Shown in pieces: positions 6,954-15,431 of a stretch of 42,177 nucleotides of DNA. Each line of letters starts with the position of its first letter. Position 1 is the stretch's first letter. A model generated the notes under the pieces. It ran no database searches. It saw only the letters and a program-made list of their open reading frames with translations, and had not been told where the DNA came from. Source of the DNA: a virus; the IMG/VR virus record IMGVR_UViG_3300036801_000076, positions 1 through 42,177 of that record. One strand, 5' to 3'. A program made the translations under genes and the position numbers.

Positions 6954-9035
6954 ATGGGAGATAAGTCCCACCTGGGCTTCGGCGACTTCTCGCTGGAGAA
7001 CAGCCTGATGCACTCGGCCGTCGCTGCCCCGCCGAAGGCGGACTTCAGCGGCTGGGCGACGAAGGCCAACCTGAAGTGCTCGGACGGCCGGACCATCCTG
7101 CCGGACGCGTTCGCGCATCAGGACAAGGCCAAGGTGCCTCTGGTCTGGGCGCACGGCCACGACGAGCCGTCGAACGTGCTCGGGCACGCCGTCCTGGAGT
7201 CGAAGGACGGCAGCGTCTACGCCTACGGGTACTTCAACGACACCGACTCGGCGCAGAACGCCAAGACGCTGGTGGAGCACGGCGACATCAGCTACCTGTC
7301 GATCTTCGCAAATCAGCTGGTCGAGAAGGCCAAGCAGGTCTCGCACGGCATCATCCGGGAGCTCTCGCTGGTCCTGGCCGGTGCCAACCCCGGCGCGATG
7401 ATCGACAACATCGAGCTGCAGCACTCCGACGGCGACATGGTCACCCTCGAGGACGAGGCCGTGATCTACACCGGCGAGAAGCTGAGCCACGGGGACGGCT
7501 CGGCCAAGAAGGACGACGACAAGGCCGACGAGGACGGCCCGTCCGTCCAGGACGTCTACGACGAGATGTCCCCGGAGCAGAAGGAGGTCGTCCACTACAT
7601 GGTGGGGGCCGCCATCGACAGCAACGCCACCACCGACGATCCCGACAAGACGGCCGCGCACTCGGCGACCGGCCCTGACGACAAGGAGACCCGCACCATG
7701 AGCAGGAACGTCTTCGAGAGCCAGCAGCCGGGCGGCGTCTCCGGCAAGGAGAAGCAGCGGCTCACGCTCTCCCACGAGGACGCCCAGGGCATCATGGCCG
7801 ATGCCGTCCGCACCGGCTCCCTCAAGGAGGCCGTCCAGAAGTACGCCCTGCAGCACGGAATCGACAACATCGATCTCCTGTTCCCGGACGCGCGGACGGT
7901 CACCGACCAGCCCGATCTCGATTCGCGACGGATGGCCTGGGTCGTCTCGGTCATCAACGGGACGCGGCACAGCCCGTTCTCCCGCATCAAGTCCCTGGTC
8001 GCGGACATCACCCACGACGAGGCGCGGGCCAAGGGCTACATCAAGGGCTCCTTCAAGAAGGAGGAGTGGGTCTCGCTGGCCAAGCGGATCACCACGCCGA
8101 CCACGGTCTACAAGAAGCAGAAGCTCGATCGCGACGACATCGTCGACATCGTCGACCTCGACGTCGTGGCCTGGCTCAAGGCCGAGATGCGCCTCATGCT
8201 GGACGAGGAGATCGCGCGCGCGATCCTGATCGGCGACGGCCGCGAGGTCGACGACGAGGACAAGATCCGCGACCCCGCAGGGGCCAACGACGGTGCGGGC
8301 ATCCGCTCGATCGTCAACGATCACGACCTGTACGCACCGAAGATCGACCTCGTGGTCCCGGATGACGCGTCCGGCAACAACACCATCATCGACGCGATCG
8401 TGTCGAACATGTCCCTCTACAAGGGCACCGGGCAGCCGACGTTCTACACGACGCAGGCGTTCCTGACCAAGCTGCTGCTCACACGCGACGGCATGAATCG
8501 GCGCATGTACCGCACGGCGTCGGACCTGGCCTCCGAGCTGGGCGTCTCCAACATCGTCGCGGTCGAGGTCATGGAGGACGAGGTCGACCTCGTCGGCGTC
8601 ATCGTCAACTTGTCGGACTACACGTGCGGCGCCGACCAGGGCGGCGACGTGACGATGTTCGACGACTTCGACATCGACTACAACCAGTACAAGTACCTGA
8701 TCGAGGGCCGCATGTCCGGCGCGCTGACCAAGATCCGGTCGGCGCTCGTGCTGCGCAAGGTCGCGTCCGGGGCCACGCTGAAGGAGCCGGTGGAGCCCAC
8801 CTTCGATCCGGCCACGGGCGAGATCACGGTCCCGACCACGGTGGGCGTGTCGTACCGCGACGAGGACGGCAACGTCGTCTCCGGCTCGACGGTCACCGTG
8901 CCCGCGGGCGAGCAGCAGACGATCACCGCGGTGCCGACGGCGGGGAACTACTTCGCCACCAGCGCCGACTCGTCGTGGACGTTCACCCACCGCGGCGCCC
9001 CGACCGGCCGCGACGCCACCGCGCCCGGCGCCTAG
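6954..9035 (+). CDS. Prohead protease-major capsid protein fusion
   Basis: A 693-residue polyprotein. Residues about 1-160 match a U35-type prohead protease: HGHDEPSNVLGHA (candidate H67 or H69) and GDISYLSIFA (candidate S116), plus the IRELSLVLAGANPGA segment typical of these serine proteases. An acidic linker (about 160-245) leads to an HK97-fold major capsid protein (about 249-605; IDNIDLLFPDAR, later GRMSGALTKIRSALVLRKV near its end). The last 85 residues look like an extra Ig-like beta domain (TVGVSYRDEDGNVVSGSTV), perhaps a surface decoration. The protease would trim the head proteins and itself during maturation. M249 at 7698 could serve as a separate capsid start. Confidence 0.85.
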   Translation: MGDKSHLGFGDFSLENSLMHSAVAAPPKADFSGWATKANLKCSDGRTILPDAFAHQDKAKVPLVWAHGHDEPSNVLGHAVLESKDGSVYAYGYFNDTDSAQNAKTLVEHGDISYLSIFANQLVEKAKQVSHGIIRELSLVLAGANPGAMIDNIELQHSDGDMVTLEDEAVIYTGEKLSHGDGSAKKDDDKADEDGPSVQDVYDEMSPEQKEVVHYMVGAAIDSNATTDDPDKTAAHSATGPDDKETRTMSRNVFESQQPGGVSGKEKQRLTLSHEDAQGIMADAVRTGSLKEAVQKYALQHGIDNIDLLFPDARTVTDQPDLDSRRMAWVVSVINGTRHSPFSRIKSLVADITHDEARAKGYIKGSFKKEEWVSLAKRITTPTTVYKKQKLDRDDIVDIVDLDVVAWLKAEMRLMLDEEIARAILIGDGREVDDEDKIRDPAGANDGAGIRSIVNDHDLYAPKIDLVVPDDASGNNTIIDAIVSNMSLYKGTGQPTFYTTQAFLTKLLLTRDGMNRRMYRTASDLASELGVSNIVAVEVMEDEVDLVGVIVNLSDYTCGADQGGDVTMFDDFDIDYNQYKYLIEGRMSGALTKIRSALVLRKVASGATLKEPVEPTFDPATGEITVPTTVGVSYRDEDGNVVSGSTVTVPAGEQQTITAVPTAGNYFATSADSSWTFTHRGAPTGRDATAPGA
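7683..7700 (+). promoter_or_regulatory. Possible internal ribosome site and start for separate capsid protein
   Basis: AAGGAG at 7683-7688, followed nine bases later by an in-frame ATG (7698), lies inside the protease-capsid gene just where the capsid domain begins (MSRNVFESQQ). This would allow a stand-alone capsid subunit to be made in excess of the fused protease, as needed in particles with hundreds of capsid copies. The match may be chance, since GAG/AAG codons often create such sites. Confidence 0.4.
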
Positions 9036-9050
9036 GCCCTTCGCGGGCCT

Positions 9051-9380
9051 ATGAGGTTCCACGGAAAGGTCGGGTACGGCGAATCCGTGGAAGCGGCACC
9101 TGGTGTGTTCACCGATCAGATCACCGAGTTCTCATATTTCGGCGATGTGATCCGGGATTCGCGCAGCGCCTCACAGGGTGAGACGGTGAATCCGGATATT
9201 TCGGTGGGAAACCAGATCAGCATCGTGGCGGATGAACAAGCGAGGGAGCACTTCTTCGCTATTCGCTACGTGGAGTGGCAGGGGGTGTTGTGGACGGTTC
9301 CGACTGTCGAGATACAGCACCCCCGTCTGCTCCTCAGCCTTGGGGAGGTGTATCATGGCCCCGCGGCTGATGCTCCATGA
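9051..9380 (+). CDS. Head-tail stopper (head closure), probable
   Basis: A 109-residue beta-rich protein (MRFHGKVGYGES, EFSYFGDVIRDSR, SVGNQISIVADEQAREHFFAIRYVEWQGVLWTVPTVE). This resembles head-closure proteins that cap the adaptor ring and dock the tail. In particular, the alternation of strands and the YVEWxGVLWTV phrase are familiar from actinophage genes in this position. It directly follows the capsid gene and overlaps the next gene by 26 bases. No clear ribosome site precedes the ATG beyond CCTTCGCGGG, so translation may depend on coupling to the capsid gene 15 bases upstream. Confidence 0.55.
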   Translation: MRFHGKVGYGESVEAAPGVFTDQITEFSYFGDVIRDSRSASQGETVNPDISVGNQISIVADEQAREHFFAIRYVEWQGVLWTVPTVEIQHPRLLLSLGEVYHGPAADAP

Positions 9381-9654
9381 GCTGCTGAAGGCCGTCACTG
9401 ACGACGTATATTTCCAGCCGCCCGAGAACATCAAGATCGAATACCCCTGCATCGTCTACACGCAGGATCTCGGGCAGACGTATCACGCCGACAACCGGCC
9501 CTACTGGTTCGCCAAGCGGTACCAGGTGACGGTCATCGACCGGAATCCCGACAGCACTCTGCCAGATCAGGTGGCGGAGTTCCCCACGTGCTCGATGACC
9601 CAGTCGTACATGGTGGACGGACTCCATCACTGGGTCTACACCCTCTTCTTCTGA
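9355..9654 (+). CDS. Tail terminator / tail completion protein, probable
   Basis: A 99-residue protein starting MAPRLMLHELLKAVTDDVYF with a helix-then-sheet pattern ending in VDGLHHWVYTLFF. Tail terminators of this fold (gpU-like) cap the tail tube and join it to the head. The position between stopper and major tail protein is the standard one. The ATG at 9355 follows GGGGAGGTGTATC. An in-frame upstream start at 9232 would overlap the stopper for about 150 bases and is less likely. Confidence 0.55.
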   Translation: MAPRLMLHELLKAVTDDVYFQPPENIKIEYPCIVYTQDLGQTYHADNRPYWFAKRYQVTVIDRNPDSTLPDQVAEFPTCSMTQSYMVDGLHHWVYTLFF

Positions 9655-9671
9655 AAGGAAGTGAACTCCGA

Positions 9672-10349
9672 ATGACGGCACTGGCATGGGACCAGGTCGG
9701 TGAGCGCATCTTCGAGACGGGCGTCGACAAGGGCGTCCTCTACACCCCGGATGAGACCGGGGTCTACGCCTCGGGCGTGGCCTGGAACGGTCTCACCACG
9801 GTGACGGAGTCCCCCGCGGGCGCCGACGCCAGCCCGCAGTACGCGGACAACATCAAGTACCTCAACCTGATCGCCGCCGAGACCTTCGGCGCCACGATCG
9901 AGGCCTTCACCTACCCCGAGGAGTTCTCGGTGATGGACGGCACCGCCGTCCCGACCCCGGGCGTGGCGGTGGGCCAGCAGGGCCGCAAGGTCTTCGGTCT
10001 GTGCTACCGCACACGGCTGGGCAACGACATCGACGGGACGGACCACGGCTACCGACTGCATCTCGTCTACGGCGCCCAGGCGGCTCCGTCGGAGAAGGCC
10101 TACGGCACGATCAACGACTCGCCCGAGGCGATCGCGTTCTCGTGGGAGGTCACCACGACGCCGGCCCCGGTCAACGGCTTCCCCGACCTGAAGCCGACTT
10201 CGCTCATCGTGGTCGACTCGACCAAGGTGGACGTCGACGCCCTGGCAACGCTGGAAGCGGCGCTGTTCGGCGGCCCGGCCGCGGGCGACGACCCGCATCT
10301 CCCGCTTCCGGGAGAGGTCATCACCATGCTGACCCCGGTGGGCGGCTAG
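9672..10349 (+). CDS. Major tail protein (tube subunit), copy 1
   Basis: A 225-residue beta-rich protein beginning MTALAWDQVGERIFETGVD, with a phage-tail-tube pattern and the phrase GNDIDGTDHGYRLHLVYG near the middle. It should stack into the hexameric rings of the tail tube. A second gene at 10947 encodes a clear relative with the same first 20 residues and the same central phrase. This copy lacks the longer C-terminal extension of the other. The start at 9672 follows AAAGGAAGTGAA, which is in better context than an upstream in-frame start at 9588 that overlaps the terminator gene. Confidence 0.82.
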   Translation: MTALAWDQVGERIFETGVDKGVLYTPDETGVYASGVAWNGLTTVTESPAGADASPQYADNIKYLNLIAAETFGATIEAFTYPEEFSVMDGTAVPTPGVAVGQQGRKVFGLCYRTRLGNDIDGTDHGYRLHLVYGAQAAPSEKAYGTINDSPEAIAFSWEVTTTPAPVNGFPDLKPTSLIVVDSTKVDVDALATLEAALFGGPAAGDDPHLPLPGEVITMLTPVGG

Positions 10350-10391
10350 TTCCCCCTCCCGAGAGGGCCGTCTGACGGAAAGGACCAGAGG

Positions 10392-10934
10392 ATGCTCGAG
10401 ATAACAGTCGGAGGTATCGAGTCGTACGACGAAAGCGGTCAGGAATTCGTCGTCCTCGGAGGTACGATCCTTCGCCTGGAGCATTCTCTGGTCTCACTGT
10501 CAAAATGGGAGGCGACCTACGAGAAGCCGTTCCTGGGCAAGATCGAGAAGACAACAGAAGAGGTGCTCGGCTACATCCGAGCAATGGCGATCGACGAAAA
10601 ACCCCCGGGGCAACTTTTCCAGGAACTCTCCGAATTGAACATCTCGGAGATAAACGACTACATCGACGCCAAGATGACGGCGACCTGGTTCCGTGATCCC
10701 CCGGGAGAGTCGAGAAGCCAGGAAGTCATCACCGCGGAGCTCATCTACTACTGGATGATCATGTTCAACATTCCGTTCGAGTGCCAGCACTGGCATCTCA
10801 ACCGGCTGTTCACGCTCATCCGGGTGTGCGGCATCAAGCAGGCCAAGCCGAAGAAGATGACTCGTAGTGAAGCCGCAGCACGACAGAGAGAGCTGAATTC
10901 CCAGCGGCGCGCACAGCTGGGGACAAAGGGCTAG
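10392..10934 (+). CDS. Probable tail assembly chaperone
   Basis: A 180-residue protein with a beta-rich start followed by helices (LRLEHSLVSLSKWEATYEK, then EEVLGYIRAM) and a positively charged C-terminus rich in Arg/Gln (KKMTRSEAAARQRELNSQRR). Tail assembly chaperones guard the tape measure before tube assembly, and the LSKWEA/YEKPFLG segment resembles proteins given that role in related phages. Usually they are made in two versions through a frameshift; here no overlapping open frame continues beyond the stop, and the next gene is the second tail tube protein. The role is therefore by resemblance and position. The ATG follows GAAAGGACCAGAGG. Confidence 0.45.
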   Translation: MLEITVGGIESYDESGQEFVVLGGTILRLEHSLVSLSKWEATYEKPFLGKIEKTTEEVLGYIRAMAIDEKPPGQLFQELSELNISEINDYIDAKMTATWFRDPPGESRSQEVITAELIYYWMIMFNIPFECQHWHLNRLFTLIRVCGIKQAKPKKMTRSEAAARQRELNSQRRAQLGTKG

Positions 10935-10946
10935 AAAGGAGGTGGC

Positions 10947-11747
10947 ATGACGGCGCTCGCCTGGGACAAGACCGGAGAGCGGATCTATCAGACAGGCGTG
11001 GATCGGGGGGTGCTCTACCTCCAGGATGGCAGAGCTGTGGCTTGGAACGGCCTCACCTCGGTGGAGGAAGACCCGTCGCCGGAGCTGTCGCAGTTCTACC
11101 TCGACGGGGTGAAGTATCTCCAGAGTGTGGCTCCGGGGGACTTTTCCGGTCAACTGAAAGCCTTCACCTACCCGGACGAATTCGACAGCGTTCAGGGCGT
11201 CGAGTCCATTGTCTCCGGGCTGGCCTACCACGATCAGTCGTTCCAGTCCTTCGGGCTGTCCTATCGGACCCTGATCGGGAACGATCTGGACGGCACGGAC
11301 CACGGCTACAGGATCCACGTCCTTTATGACCTGATGGCGATTCCGAGCAGCGTCGCCTTCGAGTCGCTGAAGGATCAGAGCTCGCCCTCCGAGTTCTCCT
11401 GGTCTCTGAGCGGGACCCCTGTGTTGGTCGACAAACATCGCCCGACCGTGCATATTTCCATCGACACGAGGACCGCCGATCCGGGGTTGGTGGCAACCCT
11501 CGAGCAGATCCTCTACGGATCGCCGACATCCAACGCCAGACTTCCGTCGATCCCCGAGATCGACGCACTGTTCGGCTCCCTGGGCACGCTGCTCATCATC
11601 GACAATGGCGATGGAACCTGGACGGCTATCGACTCGGCCGACAACTACATCACCATGCTCGACGACACGACCTTCCAGATCGACAACGCCGACGCGACGT
11701 TCCTCGATGCGTCGACGTACACGATCTCCACGACGAACTCGGAGTAA
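10947..11747 (+). CDS. Second major tail protein with C-terminal extension
   Basis: A 266-residue relative of the tube protein at 9672. It shares MTALAWDxxGERI at the start, the VAWNGLT segment, the FTYPDEF segment and GNDLDGTDHGYRIHVLYD. The tube domain ends near residue 205. About 60 extra residues follow (LLIIDNGDGTWTAIDSADNY, then repeated short strands with TFQIDNADATF), an Asp/Thr-rich beta extension likely exposed on the tail surface. AAAGGAGGTGGC precedes the ATG. The two copies may build different segments of the tail, or this one may decorate or replace some tube rings. Confidence 0.75.
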   Translation: MTALAWDKTGERIYQTGVDRGVLYLQDGRAVAWNGLTSVEEDPSPELSQFYLDGVKYLQSVAPGDFSGQLKAFTYPDEFDSVQGVESIVSGLAYHDQSFQSFGLSYRTLIGNDLDGTDHGYRIHVLYDLMAIPSSVAFESLKDQSSPSEFSWSLSGTPVLVDKHRPTVHISIDTRTADPGLVATLEQILYGSPTSNARLPSIPEIDALFGSLGTLLIIDNGDGTWTAIDSADNYITMLDDTTFQIDNADATFLDASTYTISTTNSE

Positions 11748-11756
11748 GGAGGTGAA

Positions 11757-13508
11757 ATGACAACGGTAACCGGACTCACGGCCGAGCGGATGCTCGCCAT
11801 CGAGGCGGAGTCAGTCATCGATGGCGACATCGTGGGGGACAACCTGATCCTCACGAAGCACGACGGCACGCAGATCAACGCCGGGAACGTGCGAGGCAAT
11901 CCCGGACCCATTGGACCGGCAGGACAGGATCTCGCTGTCCTCGCCGCCGCAGGAGTGCTCGACGTCGGCGCCGTCGGGCAGATCCGCGCGGGACGTCAGC
12001 TCACCGCTGTCGATTTCACGAACATGGGGCTCTCTGCTCCCATCGCGTTGTGGAATCTCTCGGACCTGAGCGACGCCAGCGGAAACGGCCACGCCCTGAA
12101 CAACAAGGGAGCCATTCCGTTCGGAATCGGGATCAATGGTGTCGCCAACAGCGCCGCGCAGTTTGCTGGTTCGGCGGCGCAGGCGCTCTACATCCCGGAT
12201 ACCGGAGCAAACGATCCGTTTCGGATCCGGGTCGGATCGCTCGGCTGCTGGCTCAAGACGCCGAGGCGAGGGATCGCACAGGTCATCATGGGAAAGTGGT
12301 CTTCGTCGGTGGCGGGCGTGAACGCCTATACGTTGATCATCGATTCCGTCTCGAACAAGTTGGGATTCTTCCAGTCGTCCACCGGATCGGATTCCAACAG
12401 CAACCTCGGTAGTTCCGATGTGTGTGACGATCGCTGGCATCATGCAGTAGTCACGTTCGACGGGAACATGATCAAGCTCTACCTGGACGGGAACCTCGAC
12501 GTCGTCTGTCCGGTGGGGAACCTGCTGAACCCCGGCGCGGCGCCGTTCAACGTCGGGTCGCATACGGCGGACGCCGCCACAGCCCCGCTGGCCCCATGGG
12601 TTGGCCGACTCGACGAGGTGTTCGTCACCGGAGACATCCTCACTGCGACACAGATTCGGAATCTGTACTGCGCCAGGGTCTCTCATACCCTGGGGGCACT
12701 TCCGTCACGAGCCACCCTCAACGTCAGGCGACGTCGCAGAGGAGCTTCGCTGGTGGCAGGGGATTTCCCGGCTCAACCTCTGCGTCTCTACAATTTCTCG
12801 GGTGGTTCGCTGGGTGATGAGGGTTCCGGCGGAGTGGCTCTGGTCAATACAGGCGCGGCCATGCCTGTGGCTGGGGCAGATGGTACAGCGGGCAATGCCT
12901 TCAACTTCGCGGGGGCACAGAACTTGGCGTCGACCGATGCGGGTCTTCCCGCAGGCGTGGTAACACGCTCTTACGGATGCTGGTTCAAGACGGCGTCTCT
13001 GTTGGGATGCGGGATCATCGGCTGGGGAACGATCAGCACGGGTGATGTTCGTCTGTTCATCAACGCGGGAGTCATCACCTGCTACAACGCGGTGGATCAG
13101 TTCACAACTCCATTCCTCGCCGACGGCATGTGGCATCAGGCCATTGTCGTAGAGGACAACGGCGCCATCGACGGCACGAAACGCAAGCTCTACCTGGACG
13201 GAAAGCTGCTCGGCAGCTCCACGGTCCTAAATCCGATTGTTCTGGCCGGAGCTGGACATTTCGTGATCGGGAACCATCCTTCGGGAACTGGAGCACCGTT
13301 CATCGGTCAGATCGATGCCGTGTTCGTCTGCGATCGTGCCCTGACGTTCGAACAGGTCATTGCCCTGTACGCCAAGGGCACGCAAGCGCACGCCCGGTCG
13401 CCGAAGAACGCCGGTGACCACATCGAGGCCATGAGCGCGACGGATCTCCTTGTCGCATTCGACTCGATCGACTCGGTTTCCCAGATCGATCTGACGGTGG
13501 CGGCATGA
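11757..13508 (+). CDS. Tail adhesion protein with two LamG-like domains
   Basis: A 583-residue protein. Residues 1-60 are an attachment-like start ending in the short collagen-like GNPGPIGPAGQ. Two similar concanavalin/LamG domains follow (about 95-310 and 335-560). Each has the pattern 'W/YNLS/FSGG...GNA/GTAGNAFNFAG', then GCWFKT or GCWLKT, WHHAVVTFDG or WHQAIVVED, KLYLDG, and IGQIDAVFV or VGRLDEVFV. LamG domains bind sugars, so this is a candidate host-surface receptor-binding or tail-decorating protein. The start follows TAAGGAGGTGAA. Its place upstream of the tape measure is unusual for a receptor-binding protein. Confidence 0.72.
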   Translation: MTTVTGLTAERMLAIEAESVIDGDIVGDNLILTKHDGTQINAGNVRGNPGPIGPAGQDLAVLAAAGVLDVGAVGQIRAGRQLTAVDFTNMGLSAPIALWNLSDLSDASGNGHALNNKGAIPFGIGINGVANSAAQFAGSAAQALYIPDTGANDPFRIRVGSLGCWLKTPRRGIAQVIMGKWSSSVAGVNAYTLIIDSVSNKLGFFQSSTGSDSNSNLGSSDVCDDRWHHAVVTFDGNMIKLYLDGNLDVVCPVGNLLNPGAAPFNVGSHTADAATAPLAPWVGRLDEVFVTGDILTATQIRNLYCARVSHTLGALPSRATLNVRRRRRGASLVAGDFPAQPLRLYNFSGGSLGDEGSGGVALVNTGAAMPVAGADGTAGNAFNFAGAQNLASTDAGLPAGVVTRSYGCWFKTASLLGCGIIGWGTISTGDVRLFINAGVITCYNAVDQFTTPFLADGMWHQAIVVEDNGAIDGTKRKLYLDGKLLGSSTVLNPIVLAGAGHFVIGNHPSGTGAPFIGQIDAVFVCDRALTFEQVIALYAKGTQAHARSPKNAGDHIEAMSATDLLVAFDSIDSVSQIDLTVAA

Positions 13509-13825
13509 GGTCTAGCTCACAGGATCAAGCGGGAACGATCACGTTCGGCGGTCGGTTCTTGGTGACCTCGAACGCTCCGATCGCCATCGGGGGACCGTCA
13601 GCTATCCCGTTCACGATTCAGCGCACCGGAATTGGCCAGGTCATGATCCATTTCGACCCGGCTCTGGTGTCGCAGGAAGTGATGGCCAGCTCCGATTACG
13701 GCCCGGTGGTCCCCTGGAACCTGGGTCCGGGAGCGTTCGGGCTGAACTGCTACACCATGGCGAGCGCTCTCACCGATGCAGCTACCGTCTCGTTCACTGC
13801 AACCGTGCGTCGGATGGGCGCATAA
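13505..13825 (+). CDS. Small beta-rich tail-region protein, unknown
   Basis: A 106-residue protein with alternating strands (GTITFGGRFLVTSN, AIPFTIQRTGIGQVMIHFDP, AATVSFTATVRRMGA) and no helices of note. It starts inside the stop of the LamG gene (ATGA overlap), so it is translated together with that protein. I do not recognise a family. The coupling suggests it is a partner, cap or chaperone of the LamG adhesin, but this is inference. Confidence 0.6.
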   Translation: MRSSSQDQAGTITFGGRFLVTSNAPIAIGGPSAIPFTIQRTGIGQVMIHFDPALVSQEVMASSDYGPVVPWNLGPGAFGLNCYTMASALTDAATVSFTATVRRMGA

Positions 13826-13836
13826 GGAGGACCGCC

Positions 13837-14178
13837 TTGACCGACGGATATTTGGCGATTTCCGAGATCGCCGACGACGAGTTCATGCAGAAGCGAGTGA
13901 CCGCCTGCGTCATTCAGCAGCTGGAGGCCGGGAACACGCCCAAGCTCGCCATGGGCGTGATGGTCGTCCCCGGGGTGCTCCCCGCCACCGACTGGGTCGA
14001 CAAGAACCGCTACGTCTGGGCCGCTTCCCCCAGCTGGGGCGAGAAGTGGAAGTACGCCCAGGACTCCCACAACGCCGACGCCAGTTACCAGCCTGGCGCC
14101 GACGACGCGGCGATCACCGACGCGGACATCCTGGCCACGGTACAGCACCTCCTCGGGCCCGATCAGCCCGCCGAGTAG
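13837..14178 (+). CDS. Tail-region protein, unknown
   Basis: A 113-residue protein, MTDGYLAISEIADDEFMQKRVTACVIQQL and onward. The first half is helical; the second holds aromatic residues (WVDKNRYVWAASPSWGEKW) and ends with ADILATVQHLLGP. It uses a TTG start six bases after a perfect AGGAGG (13825-13830). I recognise the pattern from actinophage tail operons but not a defined function. It sits between two candidate adhesion genes, which suggests a virion role. Confidence 0.6.
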   Translation: MTDGYLAISEIADDEFMQKRVTACVIQQLEAGNTPKLAMGVMVVPGVLPATDWVDKNRYVWAASPSWGEKWKYAQDSHNADASYQPGADDAAITDADILATVQHLLGPDQPAE

Positions 14179-14181
14179 CCC

Positions 14182-15057
14182 ATGCGCTTCGGTCTCTCGG
14201 GGAGCATGATCCAACTGCCCCCGCAGATCGTGAAGTTCGCGGCCAGCGGGATTTTCTCCCCGGAGGATTATCTCGCCAAGGGGTATACCGGCTTCGATGT
14301 CATCTGCATCGGGGCTGGTGGGGGAGCAGGCGGCGGGATCAACACGGCGAACACCGGCACTCTGATCCGGAGCTTCGGGGGTGCCGGAGGCGGAGGCGGG
14401 CTGCATCGCGTGCAAGGGCTCCTGGCCAGTCTGCCCGCGGCTGTCGCGATCGTGGTGGGTGCTGGAGGCGCATCCGGTGCCGACAACGATCACGACCCGA
14501 CCCTGACCACCGACGGAATCGATGGGGGATATTCATCCTTCAACGAGAATACGTGTTCTGCCTCCGGAGGAAAGGGTGGAAAAAGGGTTCAATCGAACTC
14601 CCTCGCGGCCGCCACGCAAGCCGACGGCGGAGATGGTGGACTCGGCGACAGGACAGTGGCCGGAGGAGGCGCTGCCGGTGGTACGGCCGGAACGCCGTCA
14701 CCTGCTGGCCCGGGTGTTGCTGGTACTCCGGGCCAGGACGGATCGTGGAACGGTGAGGTAGGGGCTGGCGGAGGCGGAGGAGCCGGAGGAGTGGGCAAAT
14801 TCGGCTCCGGGGGAATTACCGCCAATGCAGCTACTACAGGCGGTCGTGGGTCGTACAACCCCGGCGATCTCTCGGTCTACGGGACAGGTGACGTCCCCGC
14901 GGCCGACGCTGGCGGATCGGGCGCCCAGAACGTCATTCCCGGCGGAGCGGGAGGAGCCAAAGCAGCACCGCTCAATGGGCTCCCTATCGTCTTCGGGAAG
15001 TCCAAGACCGCTCACGCCGCCGGGGACAACGGCGCGGTCGTCCTCCTGGTCACCTGA
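14182..15057 (+). CDS. Glycine-rich tail protein
   Basis: A 291-residue protein. After a 45-residue non-repetitive start (IVKFAASGIFSPEDY, then YTGFDVICIGAGGGAGGG) it is dominated by runs such as GGAGGGGG, GAGGGGGAGGVG and GGAGGAKAAP. It ends with HAAGDNGAVVLLVT, the closing strand typical of the glycine-rich tail-tip or receptor-binding domains of phages. Such domains fold as polyglycine II bundles and often set host range. It starts 3 bases after the previous stop. An in-frame ATG at 14206 is an alternative start. Its stop overlaps the next ATG. Confidence 0.7.
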   Translation: MRFGLSGSMIQLPPQIVKFAASGIFSPEDYLAKGYTGFDVICIGAGGGAGGGINTANTGTLIRSFGGAGGGGGLHRVQGLLASLPAAVAIVVGAGGASGADNDHDPTLTTDGIDGGYSSFNENTCSASGGKGGKRVQSNSLAAATQADGGDGGLGDRTVAGGGAAGGTAGTPSPAGPGVAGTPGQDGSWNGEVGAGGGGGAGGVGKFGSGGITANAATTGGRGSYNPGDLSVYGTGDVPAADAGGSGAQNVIPGGAGGAKAAPLNGLPIVFGKSKTAHAAGDNGAVVLLVT

Positions 15058-15431
15058 TGATCACCATCAAGTCGCGCGGGTCCTTCCAGAACACAGATCG
15101 CTTCTTGACCAAGCTGTCCAAGAGCGACATATTTGCCACTCTGGAGAAGTATGGATCGAGAGGCGTGGCTGTTCTGGCAGCGGCGACACCGACCGAATCA
15201 GGCGAGACAGCTGCCTCCTGGACCTACGAAGTGGTGCGACGCAAGGGGTACTACTCCATCATCTGGAAGAACATCCACGAAGCCGCAGGCAGACCGATCG
15301 CCATCCTGCTGCAGTACGGGCACGGAACCGGGACTGGCGGGTACGTCCCGGGCCGGGATTACATCAATCCGGCCATCCGTCCCATATTTGACCAAATCGC
15401 CGCCGAGGCATGGAAGGAGGTGACCAAGTAG
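15057..15431 (+). CDS. HK97 gp10-like tail completion protein
   Basis: A 124-residue protein resembling gp10-type neck/tail completion proteins: an N-terminal helix region (FLTKLSKSDIFATLEKYGSR), a conserved AATPTESGETAASWTYEV segment, and GHGTGTGGYVPGRDYINPAIRPIFD near the end. The middle AxTPxxTGxxAxSW and late Y/G-H-G-T/Pa-RP phrases are the usual signature. These proteins sit at the head-tail junction. Here the gene lies immediately before the tape measure, separated from the other connector genes by about 5.4 kb. The start overlaps the stop of the glycine-rich gene. Confidence 0.65.
   Translation: MITIKSRGSFQNTDRFLTKLSKSDIFATLEKYGSRGVAVLAAATPTESGETAASWTYEVVRRKGYYSIIWKNIHEAAGRPIAILLQYGHGTGTGGYVPGRDYINPAIRPIFDQIAAEAWKEVTK

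Noticed and set aside
6903-9062. Very long open frame on the - strand opposite the capsid gene (719 codons)
   Set aside because: Its length follows from GC-rich codon use on the + strand. The product is a low-complexity Arg/Val/Leu/Asp mix with no motif, and the + strand gene is certain.
15410-15430. ATG start for the tape measure at 15410
   Set aside because: It lies before and includes the AAGGAGG ribosome site; the GTG at 15431 follows it and gives the usual start.
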